Source of the DNA: Natronosalvus caseinilyticus
GTDB taxonomy: Archaea > Halobacteriota > Halobacteria > Halobacteriales > Natrialbaceae
Assembly (NCBI RefSeq): GCF_017357105.1
Contig: NZ_CP071596.1
Coordinates: 2,418,001-2,482,000, forward strand
Length of the DNA stretch: 64,000 nt
Reading direction: 5' to 3'
Shown: piece after piece, positions 1 to 8,166 of the stretch
Numbering within the stretch: the stretch's first letter is position 1
Layout of the letters: every line of letters starts with the position of its first letter
Notes under the pieces: model-generated
Seen by the model: only the letters and a program-made list of their open reading frames with translations
What the model was told of the DNA's origin: nothing
Database searches by the model: none
Program-made: the position numbers and the translations under genes

Positions 1-519
1 GTTGGCAATGGTGAGGTCGGTGGCAGTGTCGACGTAAATACCATCGTAGTCGTTGTCCCGCGTCGTCGAGTTGGCGATCGTGACGCCCGTCGAATCGTCG
101 ACGGAGATCCCCTCATAGACGTTGTTTCGTGCCGTCACGTCCTCGACGGTCACGTCGCTTGCAGACTCGATGTAAATCCCGGCGTACGACGAGTAGACGG
201 TGACGTTCTGGACGGTGACGTTCGAGACGTCAGGCATGACGTGAATCGCCGGATCGCCGCCGCCGATGTCGTGAGACTGCCCGTCGAACACAACGTCGCT
301 CGCGTTGATCTCGACGATCGGATCGCCGGACGCCGTCAGGTCCGAATCGAGGACGTAACAGCCCGGCTGGTCGATGACTGTCGCGCTGGATACCGATATG
401 CAGCCGTCGTGACTCGACGCGGCCGCGGCGCCACCACCGATCACGATCACGGCACATGCCGTCAGGACTGCGAGCACCAGTGCAGTGTTTCGACTCGCCT
501 TCGGGTGCGGCCTGCTCAT
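1..519 (-). CDS. Secreted right-handed beta-helix (NosD-like) protein, 5' part only
   Basis: The gene begins at the ATG at 517-519 and stays open for 173 codons to base 1, so its 3' end lies outside the window. A basic start (SRPHPKASR) is followed by a hydrophobic stretch at about residues 12-33, consistent with a secretion signal. From about residue 60 there is a loose repeat of 22-25 residues, for example VTVQNVTVYSSYAGIYIES, VTVEDVTARNNVYEGISVDD and VTIANSTTRDNDYDGIYVD. This asparagine-rich V-x-N-x-T/G-I-x-V pattern is typical of parallel beta-helix proteins (NosD, pectate-lyase-like), which in haloarchaea are often surface proteins. The function is not determined. A degraded relative lies at 19.6-20.5 kb. 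Confidence 0.8.
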   Translation of the reverse strand, partial: MSRPHPKASRNTALVLAVLTACAVIVIGGGAAAASSHDGCISVSSATVIDQPGCYVLDSDLTASGDPIVEINASDVVFDGQSHDIGGGDPAIHVMPDVSNVTVQNVTVYSSYAGIYIESASDVTVEDVTARNNVYEGISVDDSTGVTIANSTTRDNDYDGIYVDTATDLTIAN

Positions 520-986
520 GATCCCACCGGGAGCGGGCCGTCAGCTGCGTCGATGGCTCGGACGGGATGACAAACCGGTGATTCCGTTAGCAATACCTCT
601 CTTGCGTGTCCTGTGCGTCGGCTCATGGGAAACCCACCGACCGAGGCCCTACCCTACGTAGACCTCCCAATCGGCTACTGTTAGCCTTCAGGAGGGACGT
701 GACTTATCACTATCTGTTTATGACATGTACGATGTTCACGGCGTGAACGGATCCAGAAGGTAACGGAGACGCACGGTGAACACCGCGGAATCGGCGACAC
801 CCACCGCTCGAGACACATATGAGCGTTCAACCACGTTCGTTTGGAAGTGGCCGGCGCTCGAGACGCACGAGGTTAAACGACCACGGGTCGGGTGACCCGT
901 GGAACTCTCGCTGTTCTCTTTAGACGGGCAAGCGTCGAAGAGAAAACACAGTCGGCAGACGCGGCCCGTCGAGCGAACGTCCACCC
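520..986. other. Intergenic, no gene recognised
   Basis: This stretch lies between the start of the beta-helix gene and the stop of the FilR1-type regulator. Short open frames on both strands have arginine-rich, low-complexity translations that look like out-of-frame noise. It should hold the promoter of the beta-helix gene, but I see no convincing TATA box. Confidence 0.5.
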
Positions 987-1784
987 CTACAGGCGGAGAT
1001 CGGCGCTCCGAATCGCTTTAGACCCCCGTCGAATCTCGTCGAACGTTTCCCGGGCCCACTCGAGAACCGTTTCATCTGTCGAAACGAGAAACGCGTTGGG
1101 GTAGGCAGATTCGTCGATAGTGCCGATTCCGACGGTCTCGTCGTCGTAAATTCCCATCGACACCGGAATCGTCCCGTCGTACCGGTACATCGCAACCTCC
1201 TCGAGGTCGAGCAACCGGTCTAACTGGGTTTGCATCGTTGCGTCTCCGAGCATCGATTCGAGCGTCGCCTCGCTAAGGACGACTGCTGAGCGCTGTCCGT
1301 GTTTCTCTGCGGCCCGGATCTGGCTGGTGACGGTATTGCTCGTCACGGCGTGGGCGAGGATCCTGACCTCATCGCACTGGTCCATCAACTCTGCGGCGGT
1401 CCTGGCGGCAGCGAGTGGGTCGGTTTCGCTCGGAACGCCGACCTCGGCGTCGCGGAAATGTGTGACGTCGATCGTGAGGAACTCCGGCGGCAGGGATGGG
1501 GCGAGCGGCTCGAGAACCGCAGCGGCGTCGAGCGTCTCACACAGCTCGAGGAGGGCCGCAGCCACCGCTCGCCCGGTCGACGTCGTGCGGTAGCCGTCGT
1601 CTGTCCAGCGGATCCACCCCCGCTCTTGGAGATCACCGACGATTCGACCGATAGTCACCCGGGATGCACCTGTCTCCACCTGTAAGGAGCGACGTGTGTG
1701 GGGGCTGTCGACCAGTGCCTCGAGGACCGCGACTCGGTTCCTCGAGCGGGCGAAGAACTCGATATCTTCGAGACGCTCGTTCAT
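987..1784 (-). CDS. Winged-helix transcriptional regulator, FilR1 (DUF1724) type
   Basis: This 265-residue cytoplasmic protein has an N-terminal winged helix at about residues 8-75 (RRSLQVETGASRVTIGRIV is the likely recognition-helix region). A C-terminal domain at about 120-255 resembles the FilR1/DUF1724 sensor domain common in euryarchaeal regulators (VRILAHAVTSNTVTSQI; IPVSMGIYDDETVGIGTID). Family members usually act as dimeric repressors or activators with unknown ligands. It stands alone, so the target is unknown. Position and strand make the disrupted membrane gene downstream on the same strand and the beta-helix gene possible targets, but this is inference. Confidence 0.8.
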   Translation of the reverse strand: MNERLEDIEFFARSRNRVAVLEALVDSPHTRRSLQVETGASRVTIGRIVGDLQERGWIRWTDDGYRTTSTGRAVAAALLELCETLDAAAVLEPLAPSLPPEFLTIDVTHFRDAEVGVPSETDPLAAARTAAELMDQCDEVRILAHAVTSNTVTSQIRAAEKHGQRSAVVLSEATLESMLGDATMQTQLDRLLDLEEVAMYRYDGTIPVSMGIYDDETVGIGTIDESAYPNAFLVSTDETVLEWARETFDEIRRGSKAIRSADLRL

Positions 1785-1824
1785 GGCCAGTCATTGGGTG
1801 ATGGGTAAATAAGCGTACAGGAAT

Positions 1825-2904
1825 TCACACACCGCCACACAGCCGGCTGGCGTTTAATGGGGCCACGAGTCGCTGATCGCTCGACCCGCTCGTGTACAGC
1901 GTCTGTTCGGTGCTGGCGAACCGCTCTAGTTCGTGCTCGTCGACAGCGATCGGGTCCGCTGGGAACGCCTGAGCGCCGGTTGCAGGCCACGACCCGCGCA
2001 CGAGGACGGGACACGTTGGAGGCTCCGCACCGTCTAACCACCCGTACGTCGGGCCAGGTGGCGCCTCCGCGTCGTAGTAATTCTTACCGATGCGCGTCAG
2101 GTGGTCGTCGCTCGTCCAGTTACCCTCGATATGCGCCTCGGCAAACGTGACCGCCTGAAACTCCGCGGGTGTCGTCGTACTCTCGTAGGGCAGGACTGGT
2201 GGACCGACGAATGCGAGCGGCAACGAGATGAGTGCACAGACGAGTACCACCGCGGGGAGCGCCGCTTTCAGCAGGAACGATGCTCGCGGACGGGAACGCC
2301 ACCCTATATCTACGACCGCGATTGCGGCCATGATGACGGCAGAGAGATGGATGAACGTCTGCCCGCGTGCGGCGAAGTACTGATACGCCGAGTTCAACTC
2401 GGCGATGACCGCAAAGCCGACGAACATCAGCGGGCCGAGAAACAGCGCCAACACGACCGGGCCAACGTCGACGTCGTCGATCGCGAGTGGGAACCCCCAG
2501 ACTGCAAACGCGACGAGGATCGTGAGCGGAGCCACATACCACAATAATCGCGGGTGTGTCGAGGCCGTTCCAGGGAACACGTTCGAGACGGCGTTGATCC
2601 CCAGGATCGTGAACCCGCCGGCAAACGACGTGAGAACCGAGAGACGGAGCAGCGACGGTGTTGTCCCTCGAACGAGAACCACCAGCCCGGCAAAGACGAG
2701 CAGACAGACGAGGAACAAGCCGAGTCTGGTCGCGACGTCGCCGAAGAACGGCGGTTGCGTGAGCGTGTAGTACACCCCGAAGTACGCCCAGGAGCCGATG
2801 ACGATCGCCAGACCATGAACAATCGTCGCTCGAACAGGGGTGCGCCGGAAATGGACAACCGCGAGCGCAGTGAGCGTCAGTGCGGCCATCATCGTACTCA
2901 AGTA
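1825..2904 (-). pseudogene. 3' part of IS-disrupted multi-pass membrane protein
   Basis: This is the distal piece (about 359 codons, stop TGA at 1825-1827) of a gene whose 5' piece lies at 4332-4907. It has several hydrophobic helices, then a hydrophilic C-terminal domain of about 130 residues ending NASRLCGGV. Removing the element at 2905-4331 joins the two pieces in frame as P-I-T-H-H-(Y)-L-S-T-M-M-A, which matches the S-H-Y-L-M-S-M motif of the intact large membrane protein at 20572-22722. The whole protein was about 550 residues. Its layout, an N-terminal PDGF motif with long TM arrays, resembles glycan-related membrane proteins or PMT-like transferases of archaea. I cannot assign a reaction. 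A GTG at 2913 could start a truncated product, but this is doubtful. Confidence 0.75.
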
Positions 2905-4331
2905 AGCTACCACGCCCTGAAGGGCGTGGCATTCAGCGTGGACTCCCGTTCTAACCCGTCAAAGGGGTAGGCGAATACTCGCCGTTCACGTTCATCATCC
3001 CGCTGTTCAAGCGCACGCCTACGGGTGCGCCTCCACGACCAGACTTTTGCTGATTGCGGAGATACTTCAGACCGATATTCTTCGCCGCGTTGTAATCCGC
3101 GTGAACTTCATACCCACACTTCAGACACTCAAACTCGTCCTGACCGTTGTTGTGTGGACGATTATCCTTGTGAGTGAATCCACATGTCGAGCAACGCTGG
3201 CTTGTGTACGCCGGATTAATTTGCTCCACAACAAGCCCCTCGGTTTCGGCTTTGTACGTGATGTACTCGAACAAACGGTGGAACGCCCACTTGTGAACCG
3301 CTTTTGCGTGCGGCAAGCGTTCACGGATGCCTTTCAATTGCTCGAACACGATATGCGTACAATCGGTTTCGAGGGCTTCCTCGATGAGTTCGTTCGCGAT
3401 GGTGTGAAGCATCTGCTCAAAGCGTCGAGTCTGCTTTCGACCGACTCGCTGGACGTTTTCGTGTGCCCAGCGCGTGCCAGTCTGTTGGAGGGTGCCTCGA
3501 CGTTTTTCGTATTCGCGGTGCCAGTGGTTGAGTTCGCCACCGCTCCAAAACGTGCCTGTTGAGGTGGTTGCGATGTTTGTGATGCCAAGGTCAACACCAA
3601 GGACGGAGACGTGCTTGGTATCACCTTTGTCGGCTTCATCGTTCTCCACGACGGGCTTTGTCCGTACATGGAGGTAGAAACAGTCCTTAACCTCATCGTA
3701 GTGGAGCGTGGCCCCTTTCACCTCGTAGTCATCGTTGAACAGGTACGCCGCGTGTGGCGTCTCCCGCTGTTCGTCGGGAAGGACGAACTCTGCGGCCACT
3801 CTCTCATCTATCGTGGCGAGTGTGGCGTGGTCGTCGTTGACGGTGACGGTTCGCGCGTCGTAGCTGGCGAACCGTGACCTGAACTCGGGTTTGGAAGCTT
3901 TCTTGCCTTCCTTCCAGCGCTCGATGACTCCTTTGACGGCTTCTGCGGCGCGGTTTCGTGCGGCTTGCACGAGGTTGGCCGGGAGCGGTGAGTCGTCTCT
4001 TACGTCGTAGTACGTTTGGTCGTGGAGTTTTTGTTTGCTGGTGATTTTCCAGTCTGGTTCCCACGCTACGTCTACGACGTAGTTGGCGGCGTTGAGGAAG
4101 TGGTCGATGGTCTGGTGGAGGAGGTCAGCGGCACTCTCGTCGACGTCGAGTTTGACGGGGACGGTTCGAGTGGCTGAGTCTCCCACCATCTGTACTTCAT
4201 ATGTAAGTACCTGTATTTATAATGATTTGGTTAGCGTTGGAGGAGTCGGCCTGCTATCGAGTGTGGTTTGTGTAATGGGTTGTCGGCTTCTTCCCGCGCC
4301 TAAAGACGCGGGTTTCCGCCTCGCATTCATT
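2905..4331 (-). mobile_element. IS1341-type (IS200/IS605 superfamily) element, tnpB only
   Basis: The element is about 1.43 kb long and carries a single tnpB on the minus strand, with no Y1 tyrosine transposase (tnpA). Subterminal hairpins mark both ends: 2910-2929 (8-bp stem CCACGCCC, loop TGAA) at the tnpB 3' side and 4293-4312 (stem CCCGCGCC with one G-U type mismatch, loop TAAA) at the 5' side. There are no inverted terminal repeats or target duplication, as expected for this family. Boundaries come from restoring the reading frame of the split host gene and are uncertain by one or two bases. Without tnpA, movement would need a Y1 transposase supplied in trans. Confidence 0.8.
2951..4189 (-). 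CDS. tnpB: RNA-guided endonuclease TnpB (IS1341 type)
   Basis: This 412-residue protein has the TnpB layout: an N-terminal helical/OrfB_IS605 region, a RuvC-like nuclease domain and a zinc ribbon. The three RuvC acidic residues are visible in GVDLGITNIATTS, in HIVFEQLKGIRER, and in HADYNAAKNIGLKY. The zinc ribbon shows CSTCGF and CLKCGYE. No frameshift or stop is present, so the nuclease looks intact. TnpB proteins use an omega-RNA made from the 3' end of the gene and the right end of the element to cut empty donor sites, which favours element retention. The gene runs in the same direction as the gene it interrupts. Confidence 0.93.
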   Translation of the reverse strand: MVGDSATRTVPVKLDVDESAADLLHQTIDHFLNAANYVVDVAWEPDWKITSKQKLHDQTYYDVRDDSPLPANLVQAARNRAAEAVKGVIERWKEGKKASKPEFRSRFASYDARTVTVNDDHATLATIDERVAAEFVLPDEQRETPHAAYLFNDDYEVKGATLHYDEVKDCFYLHVRTKPVVENDEADKGDTKHVSVLGVDLGITNIATTSTGTFWSGGELNHWHREYEKRRGTLQQTGTRWAHENVQRVGRKQTRRFEQMLHTIANELIEEALETDCTHIVFEQLKGIRERLPHAKAVHKWAFHRLFEYITYKAETEGLVVEQINPAYTSQRCSTCGFTHKDNRPHNNGQDEFECLKCGYEVHADYNAAKNIGLKYLRNQQKSGRGGAPVGVRLNSGMMNVNGEYSPTPLTG

Positions 4332-4907
4332 ATGATGGGTGATGGGAAGCACCACAAGAGCGGTCGCGAACACGATGAACCAGCCCAGGTGCTGGGTCCG
4401 CAGGAGACGGTGAAACGCCACCGCACTCACGATGACGAGCAATATCCCGAGCACCTCATAGGAGACGGCAGCCGTGCGCCTGAGATACAGCCCCTCCGTG
4501 GCGAGCACGAGGCCGGCGACGGTGGCAACGGCGAGCGTTCGCCGGGCGTCCCAGCCACGATTGTGTGCGATTCGACGCGCGAACGCGAACGCGAACAGAC
4601 ACGGGACCGTCCCCACGAGGGCAATCGTCGGCTGGCTGATCGAGAGCACGTGCACGCCGGTGACGAGCTGGAGTTGGCTCAACAACACGGGGAACACAAA
4701 CCCCTGTGGATTCGACTGGAGCGGGATGTCGCCAGCAGTGAGGATCTGACCGGCCTGGGCAGCGAACTTGAAGCCATCCGGGTTGAACGGCAACGGCGTC
4801 CAGTGTTGAGGCGCCAGCCGGATGGCGACGCCCACCACGAAGACCAGGACGACGGCTAGAATCGTGCGGTCCCTCCGCCGACCCCCTCGGCCTGAACGCA
4901 CAGTCAT
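4332..4907 (-). pseudogene. 5' part of IS-disrupted multi-pass membrane protein
   Basis: This is the N-terminal piece of the gene that continues at 1825-2904. I prefer the ATG at 4905-4907, giving MTVRSGRGGRRRDRTILAVV, because it places a basic segment directly before the first TM helix; longer in-frame starts to 5021 add an unconvincing 38 residues. The piece has a first TM helix, an extracytoplasmic loop with PFNPDGFKFAAQAGQILTAG, then several TM helices up to the ITHH motif, where the IS1341-type element enters. The frame then reads into element sequence and stops near 4254. The gene has lost about two thirds of its length and is probably nonfunctional. Confidence 0.75.
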
Positions 4908-5201
4908 TGGTATAAATAACCTGTCCACGAGCCAAGTAGATTTGCTTCGTTCTCTGTAGTGGAACGAGTGTGCGAGCATGAAGGACGTAGCCTGCGTAAC
5001 GTATGCGTTCACGTCGGACACCGACGCCGATGATCATGACGTGTACCGACTGCTGGGTGATGGCCTCTCGTGGCTCGACAGAGACAGCGGTCGAGTGGCC
5101 ACCGCATCGACTGTCACCTCGAGGGTGGCAACTATGTCCCAGTCGACACCAGCGATAACCTGGTAGAATGAATTACCAGCGTTCGGGTCCAAGCCGCTCG
5201 T

Positions 5202-5383
5202 ATGGTGACAGCCGTCAAAGTTGACGAGACCGCAAAATCACGCCTCGAGGAGTTACAAGTGGAAATCCGGCTCCGAACGGGGCGAAGGTTACCCAACCAG
5301 AACTCCTGTCCCGATTGATCGAGAACGCGTATGAATCGCCGGCTTTGTTGAAATCCTCAGTGGCTCATACAAACAACGTGTAG
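5202..5383 (+). pseudogene. Frameshifted VapB-like ribbon-helix-helix antitoxin
   Basis: The frame from the ATG at 5202 reads MVTAVKVDETAKSRLEELQ..RTG, the usual beginning of a haloarchaeal VapB/CopG-like antitoxin, then runs into a stop. Shifting frame near 5283-5287 restores the rest: KVTQPELLSRLIENAYES, ending at TAG 5381-5383. One A missing from an expected CGAAAGG explains it. The full product would be about 60 residues with an N-terminal DNA-binding strand and two helices. No PIN-domain toxin follows: the next gene is convergent and ends at 5403. It is best read as an orphan, decayed antitoxin; a sequencing error is the alternative. Confidence 0.65.
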
Positions 5384-5402
5384 CATGCACAGCACGAGGC
5401 TC

Positions 5403-7337
5403 TCATTTGGAGGAGGTCTCGTTGTCGGAAAGTCGCTGCTTCAGGAGGTAGCTCACACCCCCGAGTACACCGAACGCGCTGCCGATACCGAAACCGGGCA
5501 TGTCGTCATTGTTTGTCTCACCGTTCGATGTCTCATCCTCGGTGTCAGTTGATACATCATCCTCAGTGTCAACCGATGCGCTACCCTCGGGGTCAACCGA
5601 TGCGTTATCGTCAGGTTCGTCTGGTGATCGTGAATGTATCTCGAAATTCAACACGCGGAGCCACGTCGTTCCATGATCGCCTGCTGAACACGCTTCTGAC
5701 GGCACGATACCGAGACGCACCTCGAGTGGCCCCGTGCCCGAAACCGTCTTCTGGACGTGTCCACGCGTGGTCCCACCTGCTGAGATCTCGAAGACTTGTT
5801 CGTCGTACAGATCCGAACGCCCAACGCTTCCCGTCCAAACGGGCGCTCCGTCCTCAAGCACCTCCACGTACGGTCGCTCCCACCACCCTTCAGCCTCAAT
5901 TTCGTAGTCGAACGAGATGGCTACGCGTTCGTCGTTGATCGCCTGCGTTACCGACCCGCTGGAACACTGATGGACCCGAATCGTGAGTGCTGTCTCGTTA
6001 CCTTCGACCGATGCGTCGTTCTCGACGTCGGTTTGCCACGGTCCAATCGAATCCGATGTTGCCGGTGGTGTCGGTTGCAAGGAGTCTGGAGTCCGGTCGC
6101 CGAGGACGAAGTACTGCGGGTCGGGTGGAATCTCCGGGAGTGACTCGGAGCGAACGTATCGCTCGAGCCATTGTGAGAGCGACGACGACCCGCTCGCTTC
6201 ACCAACCGCGGCTTCGAACCCTGCAAACGTGCTCAGATCGAATTCTCCCGTGGTGAACACGTCGTTGAGCGTTGCCGCCCCGTCCGAGACGCGCTGTATC
6301 TCGGCATCGAGTGCCGCCAACACGTGTGCGCCCTTGTCGTAGTCGGCCATCGTTCGCTGCACCAGTTCTGCATCGGCCAACACAGCGTCTCGAGAGCGGT
6401 CGGTAGTGACCGTCTCCAGGAACGCATCAAACGTTTCCGCGCCCACGTTCAATGCCACGAGATAACCATAGTACTCGGCTATCGCTTCCTTTAGCCAGTA
6501 CATGTCGCGGCCGCCAAACACGCCGAATAGCGTGTGTACGTACTCGTGCGTCGCCACACTCTCGATGTCCGTGATTCGAGCAACAGTATCGTGCATCACG
6601 ACATCGTTTCGGATCGCGTAGCCGCCGGGTCCACCCCACGAGCGTGGGACGACGCACACAGCCATCCGGTCACGTGGAATTCGTGGCACAATGGCGCTCT
6701 CGGCGAACGCGTATGTATCCAGCAGCTCCTCGTGCGGGACGGACTTCTCGACGCTTTCCGGAACGACGATCGTCATTTTCGTCCCCGCCGCCGACCGTGT
6801 GTATGTTTCTGCTGGTCCGGCATAGACAAACCCATCCCCCACAAACCCCGCTCCCACAATGGACAGCGTCAGACGTTGCCGGGGTTCCTCACCGCTATAG
6901 CGGAACGGCAGCGACGGCCGGAGACGCGGTTCGAACGCCGCATCACCGACGGCGTACGTTCCTGGAACGCCGTCGGGTAGGGTTACTCCATCAGGCCGAG
7001 TCTCGATAATCAGCCGCGGTGTCGTCTCCCCATCCCACAGGAAGGACGTGGTGTCTTTACGTGAAACGCCACGTGTTTCGCGCACCGACGCTTCCCCCCA
7101 CTCGAGTTCGCCAATCTCTATCGTGAGCTCCGCGATCGTCTCGGGAATGTCGTATTCAAACTTATAGACGAAGCGACCCGCATCGGCCTCGTATCGAACG
7201 TGTCCATTCTCGCTGAGTACATTATCGGTTCTCGTAGCGCTCGACGATCGCGCCACCGCCATCGCTGACTGACTGGCCCCGGTCACGCCGCCAGCCAGTA
7301 CACCGGTCGCAGTCCCAATGAAATATCGGCGCTTCAC
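5403..7337 (-). CDS. Tat-exported gluzincin-type metallopeptidase with PGF-CTERM anchor
   Basis: The 644-residue precursor begins MKRRYFIGTATGVLAGGV, a short twin-arginine-like signal. A beta-rich N-terminal region is followed at about residues 260-295 by THEYVHTLFG, the HExxH zinc site, and by YWLKEAIAEYYGY, the usual position of the third ligand Glu (WLxE). This is the gluzincin arrangement seen in M1/MA-type peptidases. A further beta-rich domain at about 430-570 precedes an Asp/Thr/Glu/Asn-rich linker and a tail with PGFGIGSAFGVLGGVSYLL then KQRL. That is a PGF-CTERM signal, which archaeosortase A removes while attaching a lipid. The enzyme should sit at the cell surface; substrate unknown. 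Confidence 0.85.
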   Translation of the reverse strand: MKRRYFIGTATGVLAGGVTGASQSAMAVARSSSATRTDNVLSENGHVRYEADAGRFVYKFEYDIPETIAELTIEIGELEWGEASVRETRGVSRKDTTSFLWDGETTPRLIIETRPDGVTLPDGVPGTYAVGDAAFEPRLRPSLPFRYSGEEPRQRLTLSIVGAGFVGDGFVYAGPAETYTRSAAGTKMTIVVPESVEKSVPHEELLDTYAFAESAIVPRIPRDRMAVCVVPRSWGGPGGYAIRNDVVMHDTVARITDIESVATHEYVHTLFGVFGGRDMYWLKEAIAEYYGYLVALNVGAETFDAFLETVTTDRSRDAVLADAELVQRTMADYDKGAHVLAALDAEIQRVSDGAATLNDVFTTGEFDLSTFAGFEAAVGEASGSSSLSQWLERYVRSESLPEIPPDPQYFVLGDRTPDSLQPTPPATSDSIGPWQTDVENDASVEGNETALTIRVHQCSSGSVTQAINDERVAISFDYEIEAEGWWERPYVEVLEDGAPVWTGSVGRSDLYDEQVFEISAGGTTRGHVQKTVSGTGPLEVRLGIVPSEACSAGDHGTTWLRVLNFEIHSRSPDEPDDNASVDPEGSASVDTEDDVSTDTEDETSNGETNNDDMPGFGIGSAFGVLGGVSYLLKQRLSDNETSSK

Positions 7338-7468
7338 TAGCAGAAGGTCGACCCAAATAGTTGATAAACATATTCATCTGATTTAACCAATATTAGCGGG
7401 GCTCGAGCGCGTCCCGATTCAATACTGTCACCAGCGCGACCAGCAGGGATCGGCACACGCGTTGTTGA

Positions 7469-7636
7469 CCGTCGGAGAGTGGCGAGTACGAGATCAGCGA
7501 GGCGATCGACCTGCTGATCCAGAGTGGACGAACTATTGATGTAATTGGATCAATGGCTGGCGGATCGACTTCGGCTACCCCGAGGATCGGGACGAAGTCG
7601 AACGACGGTTACAGAAGGTGTTGAATAGAGGTGACT
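7469..7636 (+). pseudogene. C-terminal fragment of AglF-like nucleotidyltransferase
   Basis: Reading forward gives PSESGEYEISEAIDLLIQSG then RTIDVIG; after a one-base shift near 7555 it continues GWRIDFGYPEDRDEVERRLQ. This is the C-terminal end of glucose-1-phosphate uridylyl/thymidylyltransferase-like enzymes and matches the tail of the broken gene at 11057-11798. No N-terminal part is present upstream, where the metallopeptidase promoter lies. It is a decayed fragment, probably left by recombination between glycan cassettes. Confidence 0.7.
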
Positions 7637-7672
7637 GGGGCATTCGAGCTACCGGCCGAAGGTCGGTCCGTA

Positions 7673-7858
7673 TTATGCGTCCGGATCGGTCGACGTGACT
7701 GGAATGGTGTCGACCGGTGTCTCTTCGATGGGAATCGTTTCTTTCCCCGTCGGCGAGTAGTGCTTCCGGACGTAGTCTCTGCCGAAGGGATGGTGCAGCA
7801 GTCCCCAGTACACCATCGTCCGGTGCAGCCGGAGCCCAATACGTTTGCGCACGTCCAT
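7673..7858 (-). CDS. Small hypothetical protein (61 aa)
   Basis: The translation is compact and protein-like: a basic start (MDVRKRIGLRLHRTMVYWGL), then HHPFGRDYVRKHYSP and an acidic, proline/threonine-rich tail ending TDPDA. It is not arginine noise like the overlapping frames. I do not recognise a domain. The N-terminal helix is amphipathic or weakly membrane-associated. It sits alone between the nucleotidyltransferase fragment and the epimerase gene, and a role in the glycan locus is only guilt by association. Confidence 0.5.
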   Translation of the reverse strand: MDVRKRIGLRLHRTMVYWGLLHHPFGRDYVRKHYSPTGKETIPIEETPVDTIPVTSTDPDA

Positions 7859-8166
7859 GGTTCCTACGTGGCCGTGGGATCCACTTAGCCATTTGTTACG
7901 TATCGAGCCGCGTATCGAGCGGTGAGTCGTGGCGATTCGAGGCCGGTCGAGGCTTCTTTCGGCCGTTCTCCCGTTCGGTCGTCAATCGCTCGCAGTCTCC
8001 GTGAATCCGTCCCGCTACTCGTTCGGCAATTGCTTCCCAGTGTCAGAGCTGGCTGCACATCGTCACGAGGCTACGACCATGGGGGGCCTAATCGAACGAT
8101 GACGAGTCGCACACCGCGCGAGCCGGCGGTGATGTGCATACGGTGTGACGGAGCGCGACGTCCGGC

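Noticed and set aside
4978-5166. Short plus-strand frame before the antitoxin relic
   Set aside because: There is a readable stretch (HRIDCHLEGGNYVPVD in one frame) ending at a TGA near 5170, but no start, family or partner could be supported.
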